Positions 26,026-35,128 of a stretch of 64,000 bases of DNA are shown here, one piece after another (position 1 is the first letter of the stretch; the number at the start of each line of letters is the position of its first letter). The notes under the pieces are model-generated. The model made no database searches. It saw only the letters and a program-made list of their open reading frames with translations, and was not told the origin of the DNA. The DNA is from Lanius collurio. Taxonomy: Eukaryota > Chordata > Aves > Passeriformes > Laniidae. Both the position numbers and the translations under genes were made by a program. Location: contig JACBWW010000004.1 of assembly GCA_020086605.1 (NCBI GenBank), forward strand, positions 13,262,716 through 13,326,715, read 5' to 3'.

Positions 26026-26435
26026 TGTTGTAATCACTAGATTTAGCTTAGCAGGCAGCCTCCTGAGGGCTCAGAGAGGTTACTTAGGGCAACGAGACCT
26101 GGTCACATCCCGCAGTCCATTTTGGATGACCCCAAGGTCTTGCTCCGGCCAGCTATCAGTGTTACAACCAGTGATGGTGAAGGACATGAGAAGGGTCTCC
26201 CCTTAGGGTTGGAGAAGACTTTAATCACACCTTGCCCTGGTGACCCTCAGAGGTAGAGAGACCTCGTGGTCTGGGCATGGGGAGCTTTTCTCAGGGACTA
26301 AGGGGCGGTCCCTGGGCAGGGTTGGCGTACAGGAACCAATAGGGAGAGCCTGAGGGAGTGGCCAAGGCTAGGGGCAAGAGAAAAGTGGGAGAAAAACGTG
26401 AAATAGGAAAAGCAATGGGTTAACAAATCGCTACA
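26026..26435 (-). repeat. 3' LTR of the minus-strand ERVK-like element
   Basis: On the minus strand the LTR starts TGTAGCGATTTG directly after a polypurine tract and ends GATTACAACA. An ATTAAA poly(A)-type signal lies at 26220-26225 (read on minus). The terminal 28 bp recur next to the primer-binding site at 28688-28715 with one mismatch, which fixes the LTR end. Length is 410 bp. Confidence 0.75.
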
Positions 26436-26447
26436 TCTCACCCTTTT
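26436..26447 (-). promoter_or_regulatory. Polypurine tract
   Basis: Minus-strand AAAAGGGTGAGA immediately precedes the TGTA start of the LTR. It is the plus-strand primer site of the retroelement and sets the element's orientation. Confidence 0.7.
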
Positions 26448-27061
26448 CATGTTAAATTGAAAAGGGAAGGGCATAATTTTATACCACAGAAAAATTGGTA
26501 AAACAATGAAAAAATATTAAATTAAAAATGATGAGGCAGATGGTTGTTGTTGGCTTTGGAGATCGGTGCTGGCTGAGTTCTCACACAACAGCTGCTTTTG
26601 TAGTTTCTTCTGCTGGGGCTGCTAGGATGGCATCTTTTTGGTTGCTGCTTGCTGCTTTCAGTCTAGGTGGCATGGCAAATGGGGAAGAGGTGTGCTGCAC
26701 TGCTGTTTCTACTCTGTGCAGTGCTGTCCGTACCTTCGAGGCTGGCCAGGTCGCATGGTCCCTGGGCTGGGCACACCCTATGGGTGCGGTCTGGGGGCGG
26801 GGGCTTTTCCCCAGCACAGCCGCTGCTCCCACTGCGATACTACTTGTGCTGGGCCCGCCCTGCCCAGGCCTTGCGCCAGGTCAGGGGGGCTGAGGCGCCT
26901 CTCACCGAGCTGCTGCTGCTTTTTGGTTTTGTTTTATTTTCCTCTCTCGGTGCAGGCCCTGCTGTTGTGCTGTGGTCGGAGCCAGCTGGCGGGGAGGGGA
27001 GGGGTGGGGTGTGGCTCTGGGCAGGGATGGAATGGGACAGGACAGGATGCCGGTGAAGGGG

Positions 27062-27693
27062 TGTAGGGTTTGCCAGGCCCCGGTCTTGTTTAGATAAAGA
27101 CAGCTGCAACATCTCCAGATACGGGGTCTGACAAACTCCCTGCCCTGACAGGGAGGCCTGGAGATAAGGAGGTAGCACTATCCCCCTCCAGGCCCCCCTT
27201 GGGGAAACAAAGAGCCTTTTTAGTTAGAAAAGATAGATCTAAGATCCTCTAGGAAACTGTATGTAACATACCCCAATACCCATTGGTTTCTCACCCTTGC
27301 ACGCCCACCTCTGTACCCCCATAAAAGAGACTCCTCTGCCCCGAGTCGGGGAGGATCTCGCCCCTGGTCACCCCTTCGTGGAAGATGCGATAATAAAGCT
27401 GCTTCTGCGGAACCACCAGAGAGTTTCCTCCTCTCTCTCTATCCGGGCCTGGCCAAAGGGGGGTTCTGCCTTGCAGAGCCAAGCTGAAATCTCTGCACTA
27501 AGAGCTGACAGCCTGCTGAGCCAGGCATCCTCTGCAGGCAACCCCGGCCGAAGGCTGAGAGAAGCCACGATCCCCTGGGAGACGGTTCCTCACGGGATCA
27601 CCTCTCTGGGTTCGCTACGGCTTCTTGGGTCTAAGCCTCTGACCCCATCCAGCCGGGCCGGGGGAAAACCCCACCACCCAAATAACAACTTTA
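27062..27693 (+). mobile_element. Nested solo LTR with 6-bp target duplication
   Basis: A 632-bp GC-rich LTR on the plus strand, opening TGTAGGGTTTGCC. It has a TATA-like ATAAAAG at 27321-27327 and a poly(A) signal AATAAA at 27392-27397, giving a short R and a long GC-rich U5. It is flanked by exact AAGGGG copies at 27056-27061 and 27694-27699, the 6-bp duplication expected of ERVK-type (alpha/beta-like) integration. The last bases read AACAACTTTA, so the terminal CA seems lost. It lies inside, and on the opposite strand from, the provirus at 26026-28728 and is therefore younger. The open frame at 27297-27953 crosses it and is not a gene. Confidence 0.85.
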
Positions 27694-28667
27694 AAGGGGG
27701 ACATGGACATGGGCAGGACTTGCTGCTGGGTGGGAAGAGGCCCCTGTCACAGCCTGCGCAGCCAGGGCGGGGGGCGCGGCTGGAATGGACCATGCGGCCA
27801 TGGCAGAGACGGGCTGCTGGGGGCACATGCTGCTGCTGCTGTGGGGCAGGGACTCGGCACAAAGGCACGCCATGTTTCAGGGAAAGGAAGGGGGCTGATG
27901 TAGGGGGTGGGGTTAAGGAGGGGCCAAGGGTTTTCATGTGCCCGGGAAGGTAACGGAGTACAAGGAGAAGAAGGCAACATGGCGGAGCTGAGCACACGGC
28001 TGAGGCCATCTTGGCTGCTACTTAGAGCCAACACGGAAGGAGTTTTAGGGGGTCGGGATAAGGTTTTAAGGGAAGCTTCTGGGCTGGGGTGATCCGCCCT
28101 AGCCCAACAAGGGGAGAGGAGACACATGGAAGGGTCACAACATTTTCTCATCTCTTCTGAGGGTCAGAGGGAGAGGATTGGAGGTTTCTGTTTCCAGATG
28201 ACTGAGTTAAGCAAAACAAAGGTTAGTTCTTTTTATCTGTCATGTGCAAGGACCGCCCCCGTGCCTGCTAAAATTAACTCCCAAACTGGGGGCAATAAAC
28301 TTGCAGCTTCTTATTACACATGGGTTTTTTCTTGCCAGGGCTTCACATGAGGCATGACCTCCTTCACCTTGACAAGAACCCACCCCTAACTCTCCACCCA
28401 AAAGGATTAAATTGAAAGGATTAAACTAGGCAAAAGGATTAAACTAAAAAGAAAAACACCCCCCCGAACCAGGCCATACCTGGCTCCCTTCTGAGGCTTG
28501 CCAGCACAAAGTCTCACACTCTTTTTACCAGGCCCACCAGGCTCCTCTTCAGGGCTTTCCAGAATGGGGAATCAACTACAGGGACTCGGTATAGTCCATC
28601 ACTGCCAGCCGACATCTTTCAAGAGCGCTACTTCTCTCAAGAGGTCCAGGGCACCTCTTCTCAAACG

Positions 28668-28685
28668 CCACACATTGGTGCGCCA
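28668..28685 (-). promoter_or_regulatory. Primer-binding site, lysine-tRNA-like
   Basis: On the minus strand the sequence is TGGCGCACCAATGTGTGG, two bases after the LTR end. It resembles the complement of the 3' end of tRNA-Lys(1,2), the primer used by many ERVK/betaretrovirus-like elements, with a few differences. It supports the ERVK-like call and minus orientation. Confidence 0.6.
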
Positions 28686-28687
28686 TT

Positions 28688-28728
28688 TGTTGTAATCGCT
28701 AGATTTAGCTTAGCATGTAGGGATTACA
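28688..28728 (-). repeat. Collapsed 5' LTR remnant
   Basis: Only 41 bp lies between the primer-binding site and the flanking GCAGGTG. The 28 bp at 28688-28715 match the end of the 3' LTR at 26026-26053 with one mismatch. The remaining 13 bp end in a TGTA (minus strand) like an LTR start. About 370 bp of the expected LTR is absent, so the 5' promoter is gone. Confidence 0.6.
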
Positions 28729-28735
28729 GCAGGTG

Positions 28736-29106
28736 TTTGTGAAGAATTTATACCAGAAATCTAGTATTATTTTGGAAATTTAAATCTGTAATTCGGTGTC
28801 TGAATCATAGTCTTGGTTTATTTGACATCTTTATAGCACAAATCATGCTGAGTGCCTCTCAAGAAATTCAGTGCCATTCAGCAAGTTGTAAGAAATGTGT
28901 CATTACCACCATATTAGAGATTTGAAAACCAAGCACAAGGAAGTCAAGAGACCTTCTGTTCACAAGGACTAAAAACATTATGACAGTTGAAAGACTGCTG
29001 CAAATTTTGTAATCTCAGCCTGCTTTGCTCTAAACCTAGACATCAAGTTTTTCTGTACATCTACATCCATGAAGTATTCATATATTTATACATATATAAA
29101 TATAGA
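28736..29106. other. Unique AT-rich spacer
   Basis: No gene or element is recognised between the two LTR-bearing regions. It ends in an AT-rich microsatellite-like tract near 29075-29106. Confidence 0.5.
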
Positions 29107-30374
29107 TGTTGTAGGTTACAATGTAAGATGTGCCCACAAGCATGTATTCTATCACCATCTTCATGAGGTGTTAAAACCAGGTGGGGCAGTCTCCCTGCCT
29201 CCTCCCTCAAGGCTATGTCCTGTTAATGGCCCATCAGTGCCTTATCTCATGACTCCATTGTGAGGTGCTCCATCCAGAGGGAGAAACCAAGCATTCCATC
29301 CTGGATATAACTGCAATTTAGAAGACCACAGGCAGCCTTTGCCACCGGATTTTCCACAGGACAAGAGCTACATACCCACCACTGTACCTTCTTAGGAAGA
29401 CCAGATCTTTCCTCACAGGTTCACCACTTCAACAGAACCACATCTGTTCACTTTGTCATACATGAAATTTGAAGGTTGGTCTTTGCATATCAAGTGTTTT
29501 TAAGTGTTTTAATTAATTCCCAGTTAATTACCCCAGTTAATAAAGTTTTGCACTCTTTTTTCAATGACCCATCAGCCCAGATTCTGATTATCCAAATCTT
29601 TATTAAAAGATTATGCAGTTCCGAGTTCAAAATCCCTTTTCCAATGGATTTTCCAAATTGTTAGTTCCCAGTTTAAAAACAAGTAATGTTCTGTAAGTTT
29701 TATAGCAAGTTTCATATTTTTACACCATTGTTAACTGTTCTAGGAATGTTTAAATGATTGCTTTGTATTTTTGCAAATCCAACCCAACCTCGGAATGGAC
29801 TCAGAAACCCATGTTCGTAAGTGCCCCAGACTATTTTTAGCTCCTGACAGTTACCCTGCAACTCGGCTCCATGGCAACCTGAACTTCAATGAGGGGACTT
29901 TGCCGCCTTTGGAAAAAAGTAACATCACCCTCTGGACAGCAGCGAGCCATTGGTGGACTGAGATTATCTCACCTTTACATCCCACCCATCACCTTGGACC
30001 ATGTGGGCAGGCTGTGGGAGGGATGCGGCGGAGCTCAGGCACTATAAAATAGGGTGCGCAGAGTCAGGAGTTGGCTCAGTCGCATGGATCTAGCTGTTGG
30101 CCTAGCTCAGTGCTGAGTACAGGCCAGCTTCCACTGGAAGCCAATCATAAAATAATTGACTTTAGACTAACTAAAGTTGCCTCAGCACTGCAAGTATTCT
30201 TTTCTGGTGGTCTAGATCCCGAAAGGGCCAGAAGATCACTGGATCTCCTACATTTCTGGGGACCTTTAGACTGGGCCATTGGATCCCAATTTTAAACTAT
30301 TTTTGTTACTTTTCTTGCTTTTAATAAATTTTTATTTTGTTTTAAGAAAACAAAGAGTTGTCTTGTTTCTCACA
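29107..30374 (+). mobile_element. Large LTR element, plus strand, boundaries uncertain
   Basis: The segment from about 29730 has clear LTR architecture. TATAAAAT lies at 30043-30050 in a GC-rich promoter context, and AATAAA at 30323-30328 is followed by a 'caaagagttgtcttgtttctcaca' end near 30374. The region upstream (TGTTGTAGGTTAC at 29107, then a segment around 29160-29460 that looks like a bird interspersed repeat) probably forms the rest of a long U3. I could not confirm a single left end, and I see no target duplication. It could instead be a shorter LTR beginning near 29729 with an unrelated repeat in front. No retroviral gene is attached. Confidence 0.55.
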
Positions 30375-30649
30375 ACTTCAAGAAAACTCAGCCACCACTT
30401 TATCAGACTGCTACTGCTACCCTGACTAACAGGGTCAGGTCGTATCTGTCAGTTTAAATCAGTTTTGTTTTTCATACCTTTTTATATATATATATTCGTA
30501 AAGAACTGTTACTCCTATTTCTCGTATCTTTGCCTGAAAAGCCCCTTGATTTCAAATTATAATAATTCGAAGGGAAGGGAGATTGCATATTCCATTCCAA
30601 GAGAGGCTCCTGCCTTTCTTGGCAGACACCTGTCTTTCAAACCAAGACA
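30375..30649 (-). mobile_element. LTR fragment of a different family, minus strand
   Basis: On the minus strand this begins TGTCTTGGTTTGAAAGACAG and proceeds through 'gtgtctgccaag', 'aattattataattt' and 'taacagttctttac' blocks to a 'tggtggctgag' block. This is the start of a widespread avian LTR family as I recall it. It stops where the plus-strand LTR ends near 30374, so it is truncated or was interrupted there. An AT microsatellite at 30483-30495 has expanded inside it. Confidence 0.55.
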
Positions 30650-33600
30650 ATAGACCAGTAAGAACTAAATTAATAGTTGGAGATAGTGGTCTTACCAATA
30701 ATTTCATATAGGGTTTTTTTGTTGAACATTGCTTGGGGCTTTTTTTTTGTTTTTTTTTTTTTTCTGGTCACTGCCATTAATGTACTACCAAAGTAATTTT
30801 TCTCCTGTTCTGCTAATTTTTTTTGTTTTTTTGGGACTACTTTCCCTTCTGATATTATCTGTATTTACAGTGGTTTTTTCCCCTCTTTTCCCAGAGAAGA
30901 ACTATATTTATCACAGATACAAATAATAAATCTATGTATGGGCATATTATTGTCTCGTTTTGACACTTCTGCCTCTGGATGTTTGTGATCCAATTGTTCT
31001 AAATCGAGATATCCATCCTCAGTGAAATAAGCATCAAGGGAACAATGGTCTGCACTTCTTCCCAGTTTTGATATTTCTACTTACATGGTTAATTTGTAGC
31101 TGCAATTGTCAGCTCTTGCTGTAATGTAATTTTGTCACTGTAATTGCTTCTTCAGAAATCAGTGTTGCTGCCATGATAAATAATAAAACTCTAATAAAGG
31201 TAATAAAAGTCCAGGGCATTTTCCTCAGGTTACAGGTTTCTCAGGTGAATACACCCCTCTCTCCCTGTGTTTGCCTCGACAAATGTCATGAGTGACAGAA
31301 TAAGTGAATTTCAATGAGATTTGTCTCTAGAAGTGTGAGGGAGGGGAGAATATTACCAAATGTTTTACAACAACATATGTTCGTTACTAATGGTGTTACT
31401 CAAAATCATAAATAATGAAAGAAATTGATATCATGAGTGCAGTTTGTCTAGCATGTCTCAATTATACAAGCACGGGGTATATATCAAGTTTATGGTATTG
31501 CGTAAATCTTTATTAAACACTATAAAAGGTTTACACTTTTATAACAATATGCAAATAGACCATTTAATTTACTTACAGTCCTATTAAAATAAAATCCCCA
31601 TAGGGTATATAGGCAGCAGTAAACAAAATCCTTTCAGGAGTTTGCTGCTGACCTTTTTATAACTGCTAAGCTTCCAGGTACTGCAGAGAACACAAAACTT
31701 GCTGCAGTAGCTTCTGTACAGCAGTAGGCAATGACAGATGATGTTTTGGAGTACTGTGTGCTTTCTTATAGTATGGGTTAATTCATGATGGACATATCAT
31801 ACACCTGAACGTATTTTTACTGAACAGTCAAGTGGGATAGAGGTTGTTCTAAAAAACCATCAAGAACCGCAAGTGCAGATTGCTCTCCAAATCCCCACTA
31901 TAGTGACATAGATTCAGTTGAAGCTAAATTTCGTAGATTCCTATTTGTTTGGTGAATCAAAATCATGAAAATAACTTTTTGTCCTCACAGGGAACTTTGG
32001 GCAACTGAACACTGCACTGTGAGATATGCCACGGGATATTATCTGCCTTCCTTCTTCTGACAGAAGATTGAAATACCAAACAAGAGCTGAACTCAAGAAA
32101 AGCTAAGGCATTTCATATCAAAAAAAGAAGTAGTGTTTTATTGGAAAAGTAAAATCAAGACAGCATTAGAAAGAGTATGATGATAATTTACAATGCATTT
32201 GTATTTTTTCCAAAGACTGTTAATAATTTTCACTTTCAGAGAAGCATCCTAACCCAAAGGACACAGGCATTGTTGTTTCCTCTGCCTATATTTTAGACTG
32301 GTTCAATTTAATATTTGCACTGATTTTAAGGGATGCTGTTAAGAAGGCAGGCTGCTGATACCCAGCACTCAATACTGCTTGTGGCCTGGTTGTAGAAAAG
32401 TCTAGTACTAAGTGGGAGGAGTGAATGAATTTAAAATAGGTGCGTCTTGGATTCTGAGAGAGTAGTTAATCTGGATCACTCATTTCTAGGCTGAGCACTG
32501 TTTCCTCTAGGCAAGTTGTTGTGAAATAGAAATTGAAATGCTGAAGGCCAGGATAGTGTTTTGTGAATGACAGTGAGGATAGTGAGTCTCGTGAAGAAAG
32601 TGACACCTTTTAGAACCTCTAAGTCAGATGCCTAAACCCTAAAGAGAAATGGGATTTAAAACAGTTTCCTGATATCAGTTGCACATTTTCTTGGTCTGTT
32701 TAGTGTATTGGACAGCACTGAATGTTTTGTTTTTTTCTGGGACACTCCAAAATGCCTATGTTTCACTTGTATTACTATAATTCTCTTTCTAATCCAATTC
32801 TAGTCAAGAATGACTGAACTGAACCAAATTTTTACTGCAATCATCATTATTGTCATGAAGCAAAACTGAACATCACCTGTGTCAGGTGTGCCAATTTGTT
32901 ACTCCAAGATGACAACTACTCTATCCTTCCTCCAACTAAAAACCTTAGAGATGTGTATTACTATCGACGTAATGCTTCAAGTCAAATATAGGTCTAAATG
33001 CTGAAGTGATTCCAGAATTGGTAAATAGAGCATTTCAAAATGGAAATGCTACAGAAGTGGAAATGCTTGCCTTTGAACAAGTAGATTTTGTTCCATTTAT
33101 TAATGCATTTACGTTTGTAATTTTTAACACAGTCTCCCTTGATTATCTTTATCATGTGATAGAATTGTTTGCGGAAATAGATGGCAGACTGAAAAATGTT
33201 ACTTTAGGTATTAATTAGCATTCATGCAGTCTAAACCCACACTTTCAAAGAATAAGTAATTATAAAAAGCTATTTGTTAATGGATAACTTTGCTTTCTCC
33301 TCTAAATATATCCAGGAACTATTATACCTTTGTTATTTACAATCCATTGGTAATACATAATTCATGCAACAGCATTTATTTTACCAGTGCTGATAACACA
33401 TTGTTTCTCCTTAGCTGCACACAGGTCCATTTTGCATTTCAGGTTCTATGCCTAAATTTTAAGTCATTCATGGTCTTTTTTCCATGCATGTGAGCCTATG
33501 TTTGTGAATACATGTGTATACATATAACAACAGGAAGAGTTTTTTAAGAGGTTTTTTTTTTTCATTGGCTGTAGAAAATAACTTTTGGTCTCTATGCAAT

Positions 33601-34017
33601 ACAGTCGCTATTTTCTTTAAATGCTGTTAAAGCAGACTTGTAAGCAACTCTGGAACAAAGGTTTATTGTGGGATAAGAATGGCAATAATGCTTTACATTT
33701 AGTTGAGATTTGTCAAAGCATATCACAAGTTACCTATATGTAAGATTAGTAATGAATTGCAGCTCCCTCTGAGCTGTGAGCTCAAGGAAGTTGGTTGGAA
33801 AGCCCATTAGAGACCCATGTTAAAAACATCACATATTTAAATAGGTTTGTTTTTTTGTTTTTTTTTTTAAATTAATTCTGTTGTATAGATTTGGTGCATT
33901 TTTTTCTTTTCAGTATTACTCCAATACATAGATGGTGGACTAACATGTCTCTGTTTTCTACCATTAAAAAACTTTTAATTCTTCTTCCAACTGCAATGAT
34001 TTAAAATCTTAAGGTCT
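30650..34017. other. Unique AT-rich non-coding DNA
   Basis: No gene or transposon is recognised. T-rich tracts lie near 30740-30763 and 33850-33870. Confidence 0.55.
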
Positions 34018-35118
34018 TGTGGTGGTTTGACACAATGAATTGTCAAGCACACAAAACCCAGTTATTTTCATAAGGGGAAAAAATATAAGAAAATATTGAG
34101 TAAAACTAGATAGCTGTGAGGCAAAACAGGTTCAAACTTAAAATGGTTGCAGTACAAGGAAAGAGTTTTATTACTACAGAATTAAAAGTGAAAAGATGTA
34201 ACAAGAAATTAACACAAAGAACCAACCCCCCTTTCTTCCAGCACTTTTTTCTTTTTCCCAGCACTTTTCTCTTTTTCTTAAAAGATGCCACAACATAGGA
34301 TTCTAGTCAGTGTTACAGTTCTTGAAAAGTCTCTTTCTTATGTTTAAGGAAAACAAAAAGGGTTTTCTTCTTGCTTCACATGGTTTCTCAGACTGCCCCC
34401 AACAGCAGACCTGCCTAGGAAGAAACAATCTGCTGTGGTGTAATACATCTCTTCCATGGAAAAATATCAGTTTTTCCAAACTGCCACACATGGGCCATCA
34501 CATTGGGTTATCAATCTTTTTAAGGATGGGGTAAGGATGGACATAAAGGCTTTTTTTTTCTGCTACAAGTCTTTAAAAGCCTCTCACTGCTTCTATATAT
34601 CCTGGCATAGGCACTCTTTACAATCTTCACAGGCCACACGTGAGTCTTCCATTCCCCCATGCACTCCAAATGGATTAAAGACACAAACAGGTTGAGATAT
34701 TACAGTTTCTTACCACCACATGCCAGAAGTATTTTTAAGCTACGCACAAGGAACGCGGCACCGCCCCTTTTCTCCATTGCCATTCCCAGCTCTGTCTCAC
34801 ATGGCTCACTCTCTCTCTGACTCCAAAGCCTCTATGTTGAAAAATGTTTTTGTTCAGGATTTATGGTGAAGAAAGCCTCGCTCCCTTTGTGCTGTTGGCT
34901 GCATGGTGCTTTCTTCAGTTCAGCCCGAAGTGTGCTGGCTGCAGACTGGAGGCTCTGCTGGACAGGGGGGGAACCCACCGGTCCCAAGGAGCCGCTCTGG
35001 ATGGATTTTAGCTGTGTGGCAACCCATGGCTGGGTTTAGCTGTCTGGCAGTCCATGGCTGGGTTTAGCTGCGTGCCAGTCCATGGCTGGGTTTAGCTGTG
35101 TGCCAGTCCATGGCTGGG
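34018..35118 (-). mobile_element. Minus-strand LTR (ERVL-like), cut by assembly gap
   Basis: The plus strand opens TGTGGTGGTTTGACAC; read on minus, this is the U5 end of an ERVL-like LTR, ending 'gtcaaaccaccaca'. An AATAAA poly(A) signal is present on the minus strand at 34167-34172, the right place for the R region. Upstream on the minus strand are more than 900 bp of U3-like sequence, GC-richer toward 34740-35118, ending in a 28-bp tandem array. The true 5' end lies in or beyond the N gap. No retroviral gene is seen. The family assignment rests on the LTR end and signal spacing. Confidence 0.5.
35007..35118. repeat. 28-bp tandem repeat, four copies
   Basis: Four consecutive 28-bp units (35007-35034, 35035-35062, 35063-35090, 35091-35118) each begin TTTAGCTG and end CCATGGCTGGG, with a few substitutions. 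Copies 2-4 are closer to one another than to copy 1. The array runs directly into the N gap, so its true copy number is unknown. Confidence 0.95.
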
Positions 35119-35128
35119 NNNNNNNNNN
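35119..35128. other. Assembly gap (10 N)
   Basis: Ten N residues directly after a tandem array. A fixed short N run normally marks a gap of unknown size, so sequence is probably missing here. Confidence 0.95.

Larger units (their letters stand above)
26026..28728 (-). mobile_element. ERVK-like provirus without recognisable genes (interrupted)
   Basis: Minus-strand LTR element of about 2.07 kb once the nested 27062-27693 LTR and one target-site copy are removed. Reading on the minus strand, it has a 41-bp remnant of the 5' LTR (28688-28728), a primer-binding site (28668-28685), a GC-rich internal region, a polypurine tract (26436-26447) and a 3' LTR (26026-26435). The internal region holds no gag, protease, reverse transcriptase or envelope that I can recognise. 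Its open frames are Pro/Ser- or Gly/Trp-rich composition effects. GCAGGTG occurs just outside both ends (26017-26023 and 28729-28735), a likely target duplication offset by 2 bp at the low end. It is either a non-autonomous derivative or an internally deleted copy. Confidence 0.75.

Noticed and set aside
26528..28151. Cluster of overlapping 80-218-codon frames on both strands
   Set aside because: All lie in the GC-rich interior of the provirus or cross into the nested LTR, where low stop-codon density gives long frames on every strand; none resembles a retroviral or host protein.
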